This document shows, piece after piece, positions 7,612 to 15,761 of a stretch of 58,804 nucleotides of DNA (position 1 is the first letter of the stretch; the number at the start of each line of letters is the position of its first letter). Position numbers and translations under genes: made by a program. Origin of the DNA: an uncultured Prevotella sp. (GTDB lineage Bacteria; Bacteroidota; Bacteroidia; Bacteroidales; Bacteroidaceae). The notes below the pieces were generated by a model, which worked only from the letters and a program-made list of their open reading frames with translations, was not told where the DNA came from and ran no database searches. The stretch covers positions 1-58,804 of the forward strand of contig CAMCLD010000011.1 of assembly GCA_945875635.1 (NCBI GenBank), in the 5' to 3' direction.

Positions 7612-9798
7612 TTATGGAACGAAGGCCGTCTGCCTTATGTCTGTCGATGAGGCTCCTACGTTAAGTTCTATGCCGCAATTCTCGAAAACGAAGCTGTGAG
7701 TCTGGCAGTCCCAGTATGACAGACGCTCTTTGCTGATGGAAAGTCTCACCTTTACAGTCTTTCCCTTGTCTATGCTGACACGCGAAAAGGCGCATAATAA
7801 CTGTTTGGGACGGTCAACTTTCGAGCTATGGAATTTGGCATATACCTGTACCACCTCATCACCGTCCATGCTTCCGTCATTGGTTACGGGAACGGTGATG
7901 TGGATGCTGTCTTTTCCAACTTTTATGTCTTCTATACGACCATAGTTGAAATGTGTGTAGCTCAGTCCATGTCCGAATGGATATGTCACGGAACTGTCAT
8001 TATACATATATGTGCGGTTGTTTGTAATGTCATAGTCCATCATAGGAGGCAGACTTGCAATGTCGCTAATCCATGTCTGTGTAAGTCGCCCCGCAGGATT
8101 GGCTTTGCCGAGAAGGATGTCTGCAATACCGTTGCCTTGTTCCTGAGAGCAGTGGGTGGTGTGGAGTATGGAAGGAATGTTTTCTTTACACCAGTTGATG
8201 GTATATGGAAAACTGCTTACCAGCACAAGCACTATATTATGGTTGGCATTGTAGAGCCGGCGTATCATGTCCTCGTCTGGTAATTCCATGGAATGTCTGT
8301 CAACAGCTTCCCTGCCGTCACTTGCCACGGGACAGAATTTCCAGTCTGTCCTTGTTCCGTATGGATGGTTGCCAGTGCATACGATAACCATGTCGGCATC
8401 CTTTGCCATCGTCTCCGCCCTGCCCATGGCATTGTCAGCTACTGTATTTATTGTCACTCCCGTACCACGCATAGCATCTTTCAGTCCTTTCGCTATGCTA
8501 ACCTCGTAAGGAGGCTTGCCACTATACCAGTCTTGTACCACATGTTCCGAATATGGACCAACTAACAGAATCCTCTTTGTCGCTATTGTGTCTATTGGCA
8601 GAAGCGGATGGCTTCCCTCGTTTTTCATAAGCACAGCCGACTTGACTACTGCCTTGCGTGCTAAGCTGCAAGCCTCTTTCGTTAGGAATGGAGGTGTGGC
8701 GGTAGTGTCTTTCCCAATAATTATGTATGGATTACTTGAGTCTTCTCCATCGAGGAGTCCCAGCCTAAGAGCTACTGTCAGATTGCCTCTTATAGCTTTG
8801 TCTATGTCTTTCTCTGTGAGGATGCCTCTTTCAAGTGCCATTCTCACATCTTCCTTGTATGAATCAAGGAATTGTCCTGTCGTGGCTTTCACTACAGCGG
8901 CAGCTCCCTCTGCTCTGTCCTTGTATGCATGATGAGCGTTGATGAGCAGTCCCAATGCTCCGCCATCAGTGCATATAATGCCATCCATGCCCCATTCTCT
9001 TCTTGCTATGTTCTCAAGGACAGGATTTACACACATGGGCACACCGTTCCAAGAGTTATATGCTGCCATGAATGCCTTGCTGCCTCCTGAGGCAATTCCC
9101 TTGTAAAACGGATAAGAGTAGTATTCCCTGAACAATCTCTCGCTAAAGTTGCTCGACGTGGAGTCCCTTCCGTCCTCATTGCTGTTGGCAAGGAAATGCT
9201 TCATCAGGGCGGCTGCCTTCCAGTATCTTGGATTGTCACCCTGTAATCCCTTTATAATGGCAACGGTCATAGAGGCTGTGAGAAAGGCATCCTCACCGAA
9301 GCATTCCTCCGTGCGTCCCCATCGTGGGTCTCTTCCAAGGTCTGCATTTGGAGCCCTCAGCACAAGGTTGCATCCGCATTCACTTTTGGGTGACTGTGCG
9401 TACCACCTCAGTTCTTCTGCCATCTGGTTGCCTATTTCTGCCATCAGTCCAGTATCCCAGCTTTCTCCAAGTCCATACGATTGTGGGAATATGGTGGTTG
9501 GGTATTCGGTTTGATAGGGAACTCCGTTTCCATCTCTCTTCCTTATTCCCCAGTTTCCCGGCCCTCCTATTGCCACGCCATGCAGACCTTCTCTCTGTCC
9601 ACAGTCTGGAATACCCAGCCTTTCTACTCCAAGGTTCGTTGATAGAAGAGATATTTTCTCGTCTAATGTCAACATGTCAATAAGGCAGTCAATGCGCTTG
9701 CTGTCGCTGAGCCTTGTGTTGTTGAACTTATATTTCTGAGCACCAGCTGCTATGCTTACACCCAGTATTACTGTTAGCAAAAAGGTTTTTCTCATCAC
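7612..9798 (-). CDS. Secreted glycoside hydrolase family 3 (beta-glucosidase/xylosidase type)
   Basis: This 728-residue protein has a signal peptide (MRKTFLLTVILGVSIAAGAQ) and the three-part GH3 architecture: an N-terminal barrel with LDEKISLL, RWGRTEECFGED and KHFLANS; a second alpha/beta domain starting near residue 385 (VLMKNEGSHPLLPI); and a C-terminal fibronectin-III-like domain with YPFGHGLSYTHF and VTNDGSMDGDEVVQVY. The catalytic nucleophile is Asp278 in GIICTDGG. It removes terminal beta-linked sugars from oligosaccharides, probably in the periplasm. Which sugar, glucose or xylose, cannot be told from sequence. The upstream gene on the same strand ends 50 bases before it, so both may share a transcript. 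It converges with the outer-membrane protein gene. Confidence 0.9.
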   Translation of the reverse strand: MMRKTFLLTVILGVSIAAGAQKYKFNNTRLSDSKRIDCLIDMLTLDEKISLLSTNLGVERLGIPDCGQREGLHGVAIGGPGNWGIRKRDGNGVPYQTEYPTTIFPQSYGLGESWDTGLMAEIGNQMAEELRWYAQSPKSECGCNLVLRAPNADLGRDPRWGRTEECFGEDAFLTASMTVAIIKGLQGDNPRYWKAAALMKHFLANSNEDGRDSTSSNFSERLFREYYSYPFYKGIASGGSKAFMAAYNSWNGVPMCVNPVLENIARREWGMDGIICTDGGALGLLINAHHAYKDRAEGAAAVVKATTGQFLDSYKEDVRMALERGILTEKDIDKAIRGNLTVALRLGLLDGEDSSNPYIIIGKDTTATPPFLTKEACSLARKAVVKSAVLMKNEGSHPLLPIDTIATKRILLVGPYSEHVVQDWYSGKPPYEVSIAKGLKDAMRGTGVTINTVADNAMGRAETMAKDADMVIVCTGNHPYGTRTDWKFCPVASDGREAVDRHSMELPDEDMIRRLYNANHNIVLVLVSSFPYTINWCKENIPSILHTTHCSQEQGNGIADILLGKANPAGRLTQTWISDIASLPPMMDYDITNNRTYMYNDSSVTYPFGHGLSYTHFNYGRIEDIKVGKDSIHITVPVTNDGSMDGDEVVQVYAKFHSSKVDRPKQLLCAFSRVSIDKGKTVKVRLSISKERLSYWDCQTHSFVFENCGIELNVGASSTDIRQTAFVP

Positions 9799-9848
9799 GG
9801 TCGTAGATTAAAGGTTTGTTTAAGGAGGAAATGGTATAATCAGAATAC

Positions 9849-10430
9849 TTAAAGGTCTTCTATGGCTTCAGACATGCTCTTCTGATGGTTCGTGGCATCA
9901 AAATAAGAGAGGGTGACCATGCCTTCGTTAAAGGATTTATTCGCAATACTCAATATAATAGAACCTTTTTCTGTCTTAAATGTTGTATGGTATTTGCATC
10001 TATCCATACACAACAACGTAAATTTAGTTTGGTCATCGTCCGCATGCCTGTTTTGAAAAATCTCCTCACAATCTACGGGATTTCCGTATTTAGTCGTCAA
10101 CATTTGCTTTAGTGAAATATAATTGGATTCAATTGCCGACCAAGTTTCACAAGAAGGGAAAAACACAGAAACAGCATACACCAAATCTCTGTCGTTCAAC
10201 GATTTTACATAAATATCGCAGTCTTCATAAGAAGCAAAACGACCTTTTAAGATGCAGGCTCCATTATCAGATGAATAAAAAACAAATCCCTTTTGCTTTA
10301 ATTTTGCTACAAAACTGTTCCTCGTACCATTGATTGGAATTCCCTTAAAGGTCAGATGTTCTTCGTCGTCTTGTGCATATACCATTATAGACATGCACAG
10401 TAAGGTAAGCACGAATAATGTCTTTTTCAT
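9849..10430 (-). CDS. Secreted protein of unknown function
   Basis: I do not recognise this 193-residue protein. It starts with a clear signal peptide (KKTLFVLTLLCMSIMVYAQ) cleaved after Ala-Gln, so it should be periplasmic or exported. The mature part is mixed alpha/beta with four or five cysteines and a segment GIPINGTRNSFVAKLKQKGF that looks like a small helical-hairpin start seen in many Bacteroidales exported proteins. No catalytic motif is obvious. It precedes the GH3 gene by 50 bases on the same strand and may be co-transcribed. A TATCTTTG promoter box lies inside the dispersed repeat upstream at 10536-10543. Confidence 0.75.
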   Translation of the reverse strand: MKKTLFVLTLLCMSIMVYAQDDEEHLTFKGIPINGTRNSFVAKLKQKGFVFYSSDNGACILKGRFASYEDCDIYVKSLNDRDLVYAVSVFFPSCETWSAIESNYISLKQMLTTKYGNPVDCEEIFQNRHADDDQTKFTLLCMDRCKYHTTFKTEKGSIILSIANKSFNEGMVTLSYFDATNHQKSMSEAIEDL

Positions 10431-10460
10431 AATGATGTGTTTTTAATGTTATTACTTTCT

Positions 10461-10545
10461 TATGCAAAGATGCTGCAAATTGAGAGCCGTACATCAAACT
10501 TGTTTGAATGTAATGCCGAGTGCAGGTTATCTTATGCAAAGATAC
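10461..10545. repeat. Dispersed intergenic repeat, copy 1
   Basis: The element runs from TATGCAAAGATGCTGCAAAT to TTATCTTATGCAAAGATAC. A second copy with the same ends and inner ATGCCG is at 49068-49145. The minus strand of each copy offers CTTTGCATA/TATCTTTGC boxes like the -7 promoter element, so the repeat may act as a mobile promoter cassette. Confidence 0.6.
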
Positions 10546-10571
10546 AAATAAACATCAAGACAATCACAACT

Positions 10572-10847
10572 TTCGTCCATAAAAATGTAACTAATAAGGA
10601 GCAAGTTCACTATGAAATAGTCAAAGCACCTGTGTCTTGAATGTTCCACCTATGCAATGTTCTTCAACTCGTCATTTATCGTTTCTATGATGGCACGTTT
10701 CCTGAGCAGCCGTTTGTCCGACACGCTCATCAAAGCCCCTTTCGTGTTGCTTTTAAGTTTGGTGACAAGCTGTATGCCGTCCAAGAAACTTGTGCTGAAC
10801 ACTATAAAGTTACAACATTTTTTGCTAATCACCAACTTTTCTGACAC
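10572..10847 (-). pseudogene. IS982-family transposase, C-terminal remnant
   Basis: The minus strand encodes a segment closely resembling the C-terminal third of IS982-family transposases: [20 protein letters not shown], then [20 protein letters not shown], then, after an in-frame TAG at 10650-10652 where the family has Gln, VEHSRHRCFDYFIVNLL. The N-terminal two thirds with the first catalytic acidic residues are missing, and no terminal inverted repeats are visible, so the copy is dead. The recognition of the family is from memory of its conserved C-terminal motif. Confidence 0.75.
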
Positions 10848-10883
10848 TTATAAATCGTCGAACTCACGTTGTTTATATTCTTA

Positions 10884-10915
10884 TTTGCATTATTGGGCAA
10901 TTTTGCTTAACTTTG
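10884..10915 (+). promoter_or_regulatory. Promoter of the CotH-like gene
   Basis: TTTG (10884-10887), 20 nt, TAACTTTG (10908-10915): an exact fit to the Bacteroidetes consensus, 45 nt before the chosen ATG at 10960. It also shows that the longer open frame starting at 10657 is not the real gene start. Confidence 0.85.
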
Positions 10916-10959
10916 CAAAAGAATTACATTATTGTCAACTAACTAACTGTTTATTGAAT

Positions 10960-12741
10960 ATGAGAAAATTACTACTATCAGCAATCATGCTGTTCCTTTT
11001 CGTGCATGCTTTCTGTGCTCAGCCTTCTGGCTCGCTGCCTGTTATTTACATCAATACTGATGGGGGACAGGACATTACATCAAAGGACTATTATATTGCA
11101 GCTACGTATTATGTGGATGCAAACGGAGTGGAGGGATATGAGAACATCGGTTCGGCTGAGGCTCCTTTGACACTACAGATTAAAGGCAGGGGGAATTACA
11201 CATGGACCTCCTTCGACAAGAAACCATACAGACTTAAGCTCGACGCAAAGGCTTCGCTGCTCGGCATGAAGAAAAACAAACATTTTGCCTTGCTCGCAAA
11301 TGCAGACGATGACCTTGGATTCCTAAGAAATACAGTGGGATTCGAGGTGAGCAGAAGATTGGGATTGGAATACACTCCTGCTCAGGAACCATGTGAGCTG
11401 GTGCTCAATGGTGAGTATATGGGGTTGTATTTCCTGACTGAACACATAAGGGTGGACTCTGACAGGGTGAATGTAACTGAGCAGATGGACAACGAGACCG
11501 TTGCGGAGAACATAACAGGTGGATGGCTCGTGGAAATTGACAACTACGATGAGGATGCACAGGTGAGGATAACCGATGGAAACGGTGAGATTATGAGATT
11601 CACATACAAAAGTCCTGAGATTCTCTCGCAGCAACAGGAGGAATACCTCACAAATCTCGTGACATCTGCCAACGAGGCTATTTTCCAGGAAGACAAAACT
11701 TCAAAGGATTGGCAGAATTATATTGACATTGACGAGCTGGCGAAGTTCTATATCGTACAGGAAGTGACTGACAACGGTGAGTCTTTCCATGGCAGCTGTT
11801 ACTGGCACAAGGAGAGGGGAGAGAACACGAAAATGATGTTTGGTCCGGTATGGGATTTTGGAAACTCTTTCAGAAGAGGAACAGACAGTTTCATATACTA
11901 TTCTAATTTCCATCAGCACTGGATAGGAGAGATAGCTAAATATCCTGATTTTCAGGAGGCTGTAAAGAGACATTGGGAAACGTTCATGGAGTCGTATGGC
12001 ACTTTGGATGGCTTCATAGACGATTTCGTAGGGAAAGTAAGCGAGGCTGCATCGTCGGATTATGAACGATGGCAGCAGTATGGCAACTCAAATATGGCAC
12101 AGGCAAGAAACAGCTATGTGAACAAACTCCATGCAAAGGTGCAGTGGCTCGACAATCAATGGAGGGGCACAGACATTGTACAGACATATTTTATATGTGG
12201 AGCGTCAGATGCCCTCGGTGCATGGCAACCGGCTTCTGCACCACAGTTTGCCTATGACAGCAGGACAGAAACCTATACTGTGTCGCTCGATTATGTGGAT
12301 AAACTGAACAATGGGTTCAAAATACTTGGACAGCAGTCGTGGGGAGGCATAGAATATGGCTCAAATGGAGAATATATTGAGTTTGGTACAGACTATAAAG
12401 TGGGCATTACCACCAATGGGAATATAATGTTCGGAACGCAGACCTCGCTGTCTGATGTTACCATTACATTACGTGAGTCAGAGGATGATGTCATAATTAA
12501 GTTCTCACATACAGACACCGACGGAATAGAATGCGCAGCCGACAGCGAAGACGTAGAGGTGAAGGCGATGGACGGGATGCTGTATGTCTCGACTACGAAG
12601 CCTTCACGCTTGGAAGCCTATTCCTGCGGTGGAGGAAAGGTGGTGGACTGTAAAATAATGGGGCATCATAGTGTGGCTCTTCCTTCCGGTCTGTACATCG
12701 TAAAAGCTGACGGAAAGGTAAGGAAAGTCATGGTGAGATAG
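10960..12741 (+). CDS. Secreted CotH-kinase-like protein with C-terminal sorting-type domain
   Basis: The 593-residue protein opens with a signal peptide (MRKLLLSAIMLFLFVHAFCA). Residues about 55-370 match the CotH kinase fold: GRGNYTW, KKPYRLKLD, the Asp cluster NADDDLGFLRN, LVLNGEYMGLYFLTEHI, and VWDFGNSFRRG near residue 297. CotH proteins are atypical kinases that phosphorylate proteins outside the cytoplasm; many Bacteroidetes members are exported with unknown targets. After it comes a beta-rich region (residues about 405-510) like the starch-binding outer-surface modules, then a short C-terminal domain ending GLYIVKADGKVRKVMVR, typical of type IX secretion sorting tails. The start is set by the signal peptide and the promoter at 10884-10915; the frame is open for another 100 codons upstream across the IS remnant. 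Confidence 0.82.
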   Translation: MRKLLLSAIMLFLFVHAFCAQPSGSLPVIYINTDGGQDITSKDYYIAATYYVDANGVEGYENIGSAEAPLTLQIKGRGNYTWTSFDKKPYRLKLDAKASLLGMKKNKHFALLANADDDLGFLRNTVGFEVSRRLGLEYTPAQEPCELVLNGEYMGLYFLTEHIRVDSDRVNVTEQMDNETVAENITGGWLVEIDNYDEDAQVRITDGNGEIMRFTYKSPEILSQQQEEYLTNLVTSANEAIFQEDKTSKDWQNYIDIDELAKFYIVQEVTDNGESFHGSCYWHKERGENTKMMFGPVWDFGNSFRRGTDSFIYYSNFHQHWIGEIAKYPDFQEAVKRHWETFMESYGTLDGFIDDFVGKVSEAASSDYERWQQYGNSNMAQARNSYVNKLHAKVQWLDNQWRGTDIVQTYFICGASDALGAWQPASAPQFAYDSRTETYTVSLDYVDKLNNGFKILGQQSWGGIEYGSNGEYIEFGTDYKVGITTNGNIMFGTQTSLSDVTITLRESEDDVIIKFSHTDTDGIECAADSEDVEVKAMDGMLYVSTTKPSRLEAYSCGGGKVVDCKIMGHHSVALPSGLYIVKADGKVRKVMVR

Positions 12742-12815
12742 AAATCGACTATATCTCAATAATACTCATTCCCAAAAGGTTATACTTCTTGGAGGGAAGA
12801 AAAACCATCTTTTTC

Positions 12816-12846
12816 TTGCTGATTAGGAAAATAATTAATAATTTTG
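12816..12846 (+). promoter_or_regulatory. Promoter upstream of the candidate structured leader
   Basis: TTG (12816-12818), 20 nt, TAATTTTG (12839-12846) fits the Bacteroidetes consensus. It would start a transcript near 12853 that reads through the two inverted-repeat structures below toward the small HTH gene at 13188, giving a leader of about 335 nt. Confidence 0.65.
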
Positions 12847-12849
12847 CAG

Positions 12850-12894
12850 CCAACCAGTCATTTCCTATATAAGGGATGGCAGGTTGGTTGTTTT
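12850..12894 (+). terminator. Terminator-like hairpin after the CotH-like gene
   Basis: CCAACC (12850-12855) with an imperfect continuation pairs with GGCAGGTTGG (12878-12887), followed by TTGTTTT. It can end the CotH-like transcript; because a promoter lies just upstream it could also act on the next transcript. Confidence 0.5.
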
Positions 12895-12926
12895 ATATAA
12901 AGAAAGGACGTTACGAACCTTGTCTT

Positions 12927-13102
12927 CCGGCTTCAGACTTCGCAAATTTGAACCACTCTGGAAGAAACGGCGACGGAGCGTCCGCGTTGGGTGTATTATA
13001 TCCGCATGCGCATTGTAGCGTATGTAAGGGATAATATATCACGGCGTGGGCAGACTGCGTTGCTTATCTTGGAGTGGTGGCAATGCGAAGGCCTGAAGCC
13101 GG
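12927..13102 (+). ncRNA. Candidate structured RNA or small inverted-repeat element
   Basis: The ends are nearly perfect inverted repeats: 12927-12944 (CCGGCTTCAGACTTCGCA) against 13084-13102 (TGCGAAGGCCTGAAGCCGG), one position off. Nested inside, ACCACTC (12952-12958) pairs with GAGTGGT (13072-13078); CGGAGCGTCCG forms a small hairpin; and CATGCGC with GCGTATG closes a further inner hairpin at about 12999-13020. The nesting of several stems suggests a folded RNA rather than a mere transposon end. No known riboswitch family was recognised. Strand is taken from the promoter and the downstream gene; an inverted-repeat mobile element is the alternative reading. Confidence 0.5.
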
Positions 13103-13187
13103 GATAAGCGAGAGTAGGAATACCCACGTCTTTTCTTATGCCTATAATTACGAAAATGCGATGCTGGCATCGGGATTCCTGTCGCAC

Positions 13188-13421
13188 ATGAAGGTTATGA
13201 CTGATATTGGTGCTGTCATAAGAGAGAAACTTAGGGAAAGAGGCAAGTCTGTGGTATGGCTTGCCAGACAATTGTCGTGTAGTCGTACCAATGTCTATAA
13301 GATATTCGACAAACATTCTGTTGATACACAAGAACTGTTACGTATATCAGTAATACTGAACTATGACTTCTTTCAGCATTATAGTGAGGAGTATAAAAAA
13401 AGAAATGGAAGCGACGTGTAA
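13188..13421 (+). CDS. Small helix-turn-helix DNA-binding protein
   Basis: The protein has 77 residues and one Cro/C1-type helix-turn-helix: IREKLRERGKSVVWLARQLS then CSRTNVYKIFDKHSVDTQELL, ending with a basic tail KKRNGSDV. There is no room for a sensor domain, so it is probably a simple repressor or activator. The start at 13188 (MKVMTDIG) or 13197 (MTDIG) follows the end of the HTH homology; the open frame continues 38 codons upstream through the inverted-repeat element, which I regard as noncoding. Its stop codon is inside the terminator stem. The structured leader directly upstream makes post-transcriptional control plausible. Targets unknown. Confidence 0.7.
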   Translation: MKVMTDIGAVIREKLRERGKSVVWLARQLSCSRTNVYKIFDKHSVDTQELLRISVILNYDFFQHYSEEYKKRNGSDV

Positions 13422-13462
13422 GCAGATAGTTGACATGTAAACTATTCGCTTACACGTTTTTG
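13414..13462 (+). terminator. Rho-independent terminator of the small HTH gene
   Basis: ACGTGTAAGC (13414-13423) pairs perfectly with GCTTACACGT (13448-13457), inner ATAGTT/AACTAT extends the stem, and TTTTT follows. The HTH stop codon TAA is part of the stem. Confidence 0.9.
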
Positions 13463-13493
13463 TGATAATGCAACATCTTTTATACTATCTTTG
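13460..13493 (+). promoter_or_regulatory. Promoter of the LysM lipoprotein gene
   Basis: TATCTTTG at 13486-13493 is a good -7 element; TTG at 13460-13462 is the best -33 candidate with a rather long 23-nt spacer. The start codon is at 13561. Confidence 0.5.
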
Positions 13494-13560
13494 TACGCAG
13501 AAACGAGAATAGTCGAATCGCGTTAAAGGATGTAGACAATAACATAAAACTAATAAAAAC

Positions 13561-14130
13561 ATGAAGGCAAGATTTTTGATTGCATGTGCGATATTCGCAT
13601 TCGCAGCCACAAGTTGTACAACGAGACTCACAGATTTCACAGTTATCTCAACAAAGAATGTCCCTCTTGGAAAAGATGCTGCCAATCTTAAGAAAGGCGA
13701 TACAAGGGTTAAGGGAAAAGACAAAATCCATGTGGTTTTAGGTATTCCAATCGGTACTCCTAACATGAAGGAGGCTATAGACAAGGCGATAGAACAGAAT
13801 CCAGGATGTGTGGGACTGGTTGATGGCGTTCTGAAAAGCACAGGCTGGTGGGCTTTGCTATATGGACAGCAGGGATACATAGTTGAAGGTACTCCTTTAT
13901 ATGAAGTTAAAGATGGAGACGAGGGCGGATTTACAGTAGCCCCATCCTCAGGAAGAAGAGAGCAGACAAGTGGTGAGACCATGATATTCTTCCATGAAGT
14001 CAAGGCAGGCGAAACACTCGGCTCGATAGCATCATCCTATGGAGTTACTGTTTCTGATTTGATAAAATGGAACGAACTGAGTTCAACAGATATTGCAAAA
14101 GGCACAAGACTAAAAATACGTATAAAGTAA
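13561..14130 (+). CDS. LysM-domain lipoprotein
   Basis: This 189-residue protein has a lipoprotein signal peptide with the lipobox FAATSC (lipidated Cys19), so it is anchored in a membrane facing the periplasm or outside. The middle part (residues about 25-130) has no recognised domain but contains VVLGIPIGTPNMKEAIDKAI and a segment GLVDGVLKSTGWWALLYGQQ that resembles the TRL-type small lipoproteins. The C-terminal 42 residues are a LysM module (HEVKAGETLGSIASSYGVTV, then LIKWNELSS), which binds the N-acetylglucosamine backbone of peptidoglycan. It probably tethers the envelope or helps wall turnover. It is a single-gene unit. Confidence 0.8.
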   Translation: MKARFLIACAIFAFAATSCTTRLTDFTVISTKNVPLGKDAANLKKGDTRVKGKDKIHVVLGIPIGTPNMKEAIDKAIEQNPGCVGLVDGVLKSTGWWALLYGQQGYIVEGTPLYEVKDGDEGGFTVAPSSGRREQTSGETMIFFHEVKAGETLGSIASSYGVTVSDLIKWNELSSTDIAKGTRLKIRIK

Positions 14131-14365
14131 AACTCTTAGGAGTTGTTTCTTTCATTGGCAGCGGAGCGGGCATCCTTCTTCGCTGTCATCATTGTTTATT
14201 GGCATTTGCTCTCAATTATGGTTTTTATGCTTCTTTCTAATCATGAAGTATCATCACGGATGGATTTGCCTGAATGGATGTAAGATGACAAGAGCGATGT
14301 ACGCCTGGAAAGAATGCAAGTCAGGAGCAAGAATATTTTTTTTCGATAATAATTGTTTATGTGGG

Positions 14366-14391
14366 GACATGCCTGTGAAGGTATGTCTCTG
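14366..14391 (+). terminator. Hairpin between convergent genes
   Basis: GACATGCCT (14366-14374) pairs with AGGTATGTC (14379-14387), tetraloop GTGA, one G-U pair. It probably ends the lipoprotein transcript. The rest of 14131-14411 holds no gene that I can support. Confidence 0.5.
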
Positions 14392-14411
14392 CTCTTTCTA
14401 CGTAATGAATA

Positions 14412-14876
14412 TTATAGGTCGTTATAGTTGGGAATGTCGCGCAGGAAAGAGTAGGTGGGCACGCCATTGTAATCCATCTTGCAGATGTAATGGTTGATAC
14501 CATTTGAAACGATAAGATAGTCAACATGCAGAATCATGTTGTAAACAGCAATCTGGTTGAAGACAGCTTGCCCAATTGCGACATCAGGTGACTTGTATTC
14601 AATAATCATTCTGGGATGGAATAAGGTGTCATACAGGACAGTGTCTGCTCGCAAAACCTTGTTGCCTACCTTTAGCTTCACTTCATTAGCAATAAGAGCA
14701 GAAGGGAAACCTTTGTGGATTATTAGGAAATGGACAAAATGTTGCCTTACCCATTCCTCAGGAGTCAGTCTTACATACTTCCTTCGTAATGTGTCAAATA
14801 TCATACGTCTGCCTTCTACGATCTTTATCCTTGCATCATAGGGAGGAAGAGTGATGTCGTTGTGTGCTGTTTCCAT
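14412..14876 (-). CDS. HsdR N-terminal-like (type I restriction R-like) domain protein
   Basis: The 154-residue protein corresponds to the small Bacteroidetes family annotated as type I restriction enzyme R N-terminal domain protein. The nuclease-fold motifs are visible: RADTVLYDTLFHPRMIIEYK gives the D, then E-Y-K of a PD-(D/E)XK core at about residues 78-96, followed by the helix with AIGQAVFNQIAVYN containing the conserved Gln. The family is usually a chromosomal, single-copy gene near holA in this order, which is also seen here, and is not part of a restriction system. No HsdM or HsdS is nearby. Its role is not known; a DNA-repair type nuclease is the natural guess. Confidence 0.8.
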   Translation of the reverse strand: METAHNDITLPPYDARIKIVEGRRMIFDTLRRKYVRLTPEEWVRQHFVHFLIIHKGFPSALIANEVKLKVGNKVLRADTVLYDTLFHPRMIIEYKSPDVAIGQAVFNQIAVYNMILHVDYLIVSNGINHYICKMDYNGVPTYSFLRDIPNYNDL

Positions 14877-14967
14877 TTGTGGATGGTATGTTGTTTATGT
14901 TATCTTACACTAATAATGTTGCATTAACATAGTGATAAAACGTTTCTGACAATTTAGCAACCAAGTA

Positions 14968-15369
14968 TTAATAATCATAAAAACTTGTCCCATTAATAAT
15001 ACCTTTTATTTTTTGGTAACTATCAACTTTTATTTTATTCTCAATTTTAATTTTTAATGCAGAATTAAGCACTTTTTCAAGATTATTTTCATTAAATTTT
15101 CCATTTTTTTCTACTTCTTTCAAGAAAAAACCAAACCGATATTCTTTCATTGAGGAAGTATCGTGGTTTTCATGTATAGACTCGTCATCAACTACTAGTA
15201 ACACTTGATATCTTGTTTTCCACTCACTTGGATTCCAATTTGGCTGAAACTCATGCGTATTAAGATATAATCTATACCAAAATTGTACTTTATTATTTTC
15301 AAACCAAAAACGCTCCTTGCTTATATATTCTTCACGTTCAGATATCTTTTTAAATTCACTCAATTCCAT
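14968..15369 (-). CDS. Hypothetical protein, AT-rich
   Basis: I do not recognise this 133-residue protein. It has no signal peptide or membrane segment and is highly charged, with Lys/Glu/Asn-rich composition. Visible segments are KERFWFENNKVQFWYRLYL and NWNPSEWKTRYQVLLVVDD, mixed alpha/beta in character. The DNA is markedly richer in A+T than the neighbours, with long runs of A and T, suggesting recent acquisition. The start at 15369 (MELSEF) is chosen over the in-frame ATG 12 codons upstream, which would add a basic, unstructured stretch. Upstream on this strand is a 390-nt noncoding region shared with the divergent DUF4234 gene. Confidence 0.6.
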   Translation of the reverse strand: MELSEFKKISEREEYISKERFWFENNKVQFWYRLYLNTHEFQPNWNPSEWKTRYQVLLVVDDESIHENHDTSSMKEYRFGFFLKEVEKNGKFNENNLEKVLNSALKIKIENKIKVDSYQKIKGIINGTSFYDY

Positions 15370-15607
15370 ATTTTTAATTTTTATATTCTGGTGTAAATTC
15401 AACAAGCAAGTGCAAATTTACATAATTTCTGCGAGAAACGGCATCATGATATTAATAAATACTCAAGTTTCTCATGTCTTCGACATGCTGTCAGGAGTTC
15501 CCTTGAGCTTTGCGAAATAACTTGAATAAATATTCTTTGTATATATGGATTTAACGACATTGTCATTGGTTTGTTCTGTCAAGTGGTTAAAAATTTTTTA
15601 TGTATTG

Positions 15608-15639
15608 TTTGCGTATTTTGTAAAAATTATCTATTTTTG
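15608..15639 (+). promoter_or_regulatory. Promoter of the DUF4234 gene
   Basis: TTTG (15608-15611), 20 nt, TATTTTTG (15632-15639): a full match to the Bacteroidetes consensus. The leader to the ATG at 15762 is about 115 nt long. The rest of the AT-rich stretch 15370-15607 shows nothing else recognisable. Confidence 0.8.
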
Positions 15640-15761
15640 CAAATAGAAAGATATTTTAGCCATTTCTGTGGAAATTAAAACATCCGCAGCAAGTGATGAA
15701 AGACGTAATACCTGAAAGACATGTAACTAATATCATTATTAACCTTTTAAATTATAAGAAA

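Noticed and set aside
10657..10959. N-terminal 101-codon extension of the CotH-like protein
   Set aside because: It crosses the IS982 remnant and the gene's own promoter; the signal peptide begins at 10960.
14192..14497. 101-codon plus-strand frame
   Set aside because: Very Cys/Trp/Met-rich, overlaps the HsdR-N-like gene antisense, and no start signals.
14412..14876. HsdR-N-like gene as part of a type I restriction system
   Set aside because: Only the N-terminal-type domain is present and neither HsdM nor HsdS is nearby; the family is usually a stand-alone core gene.
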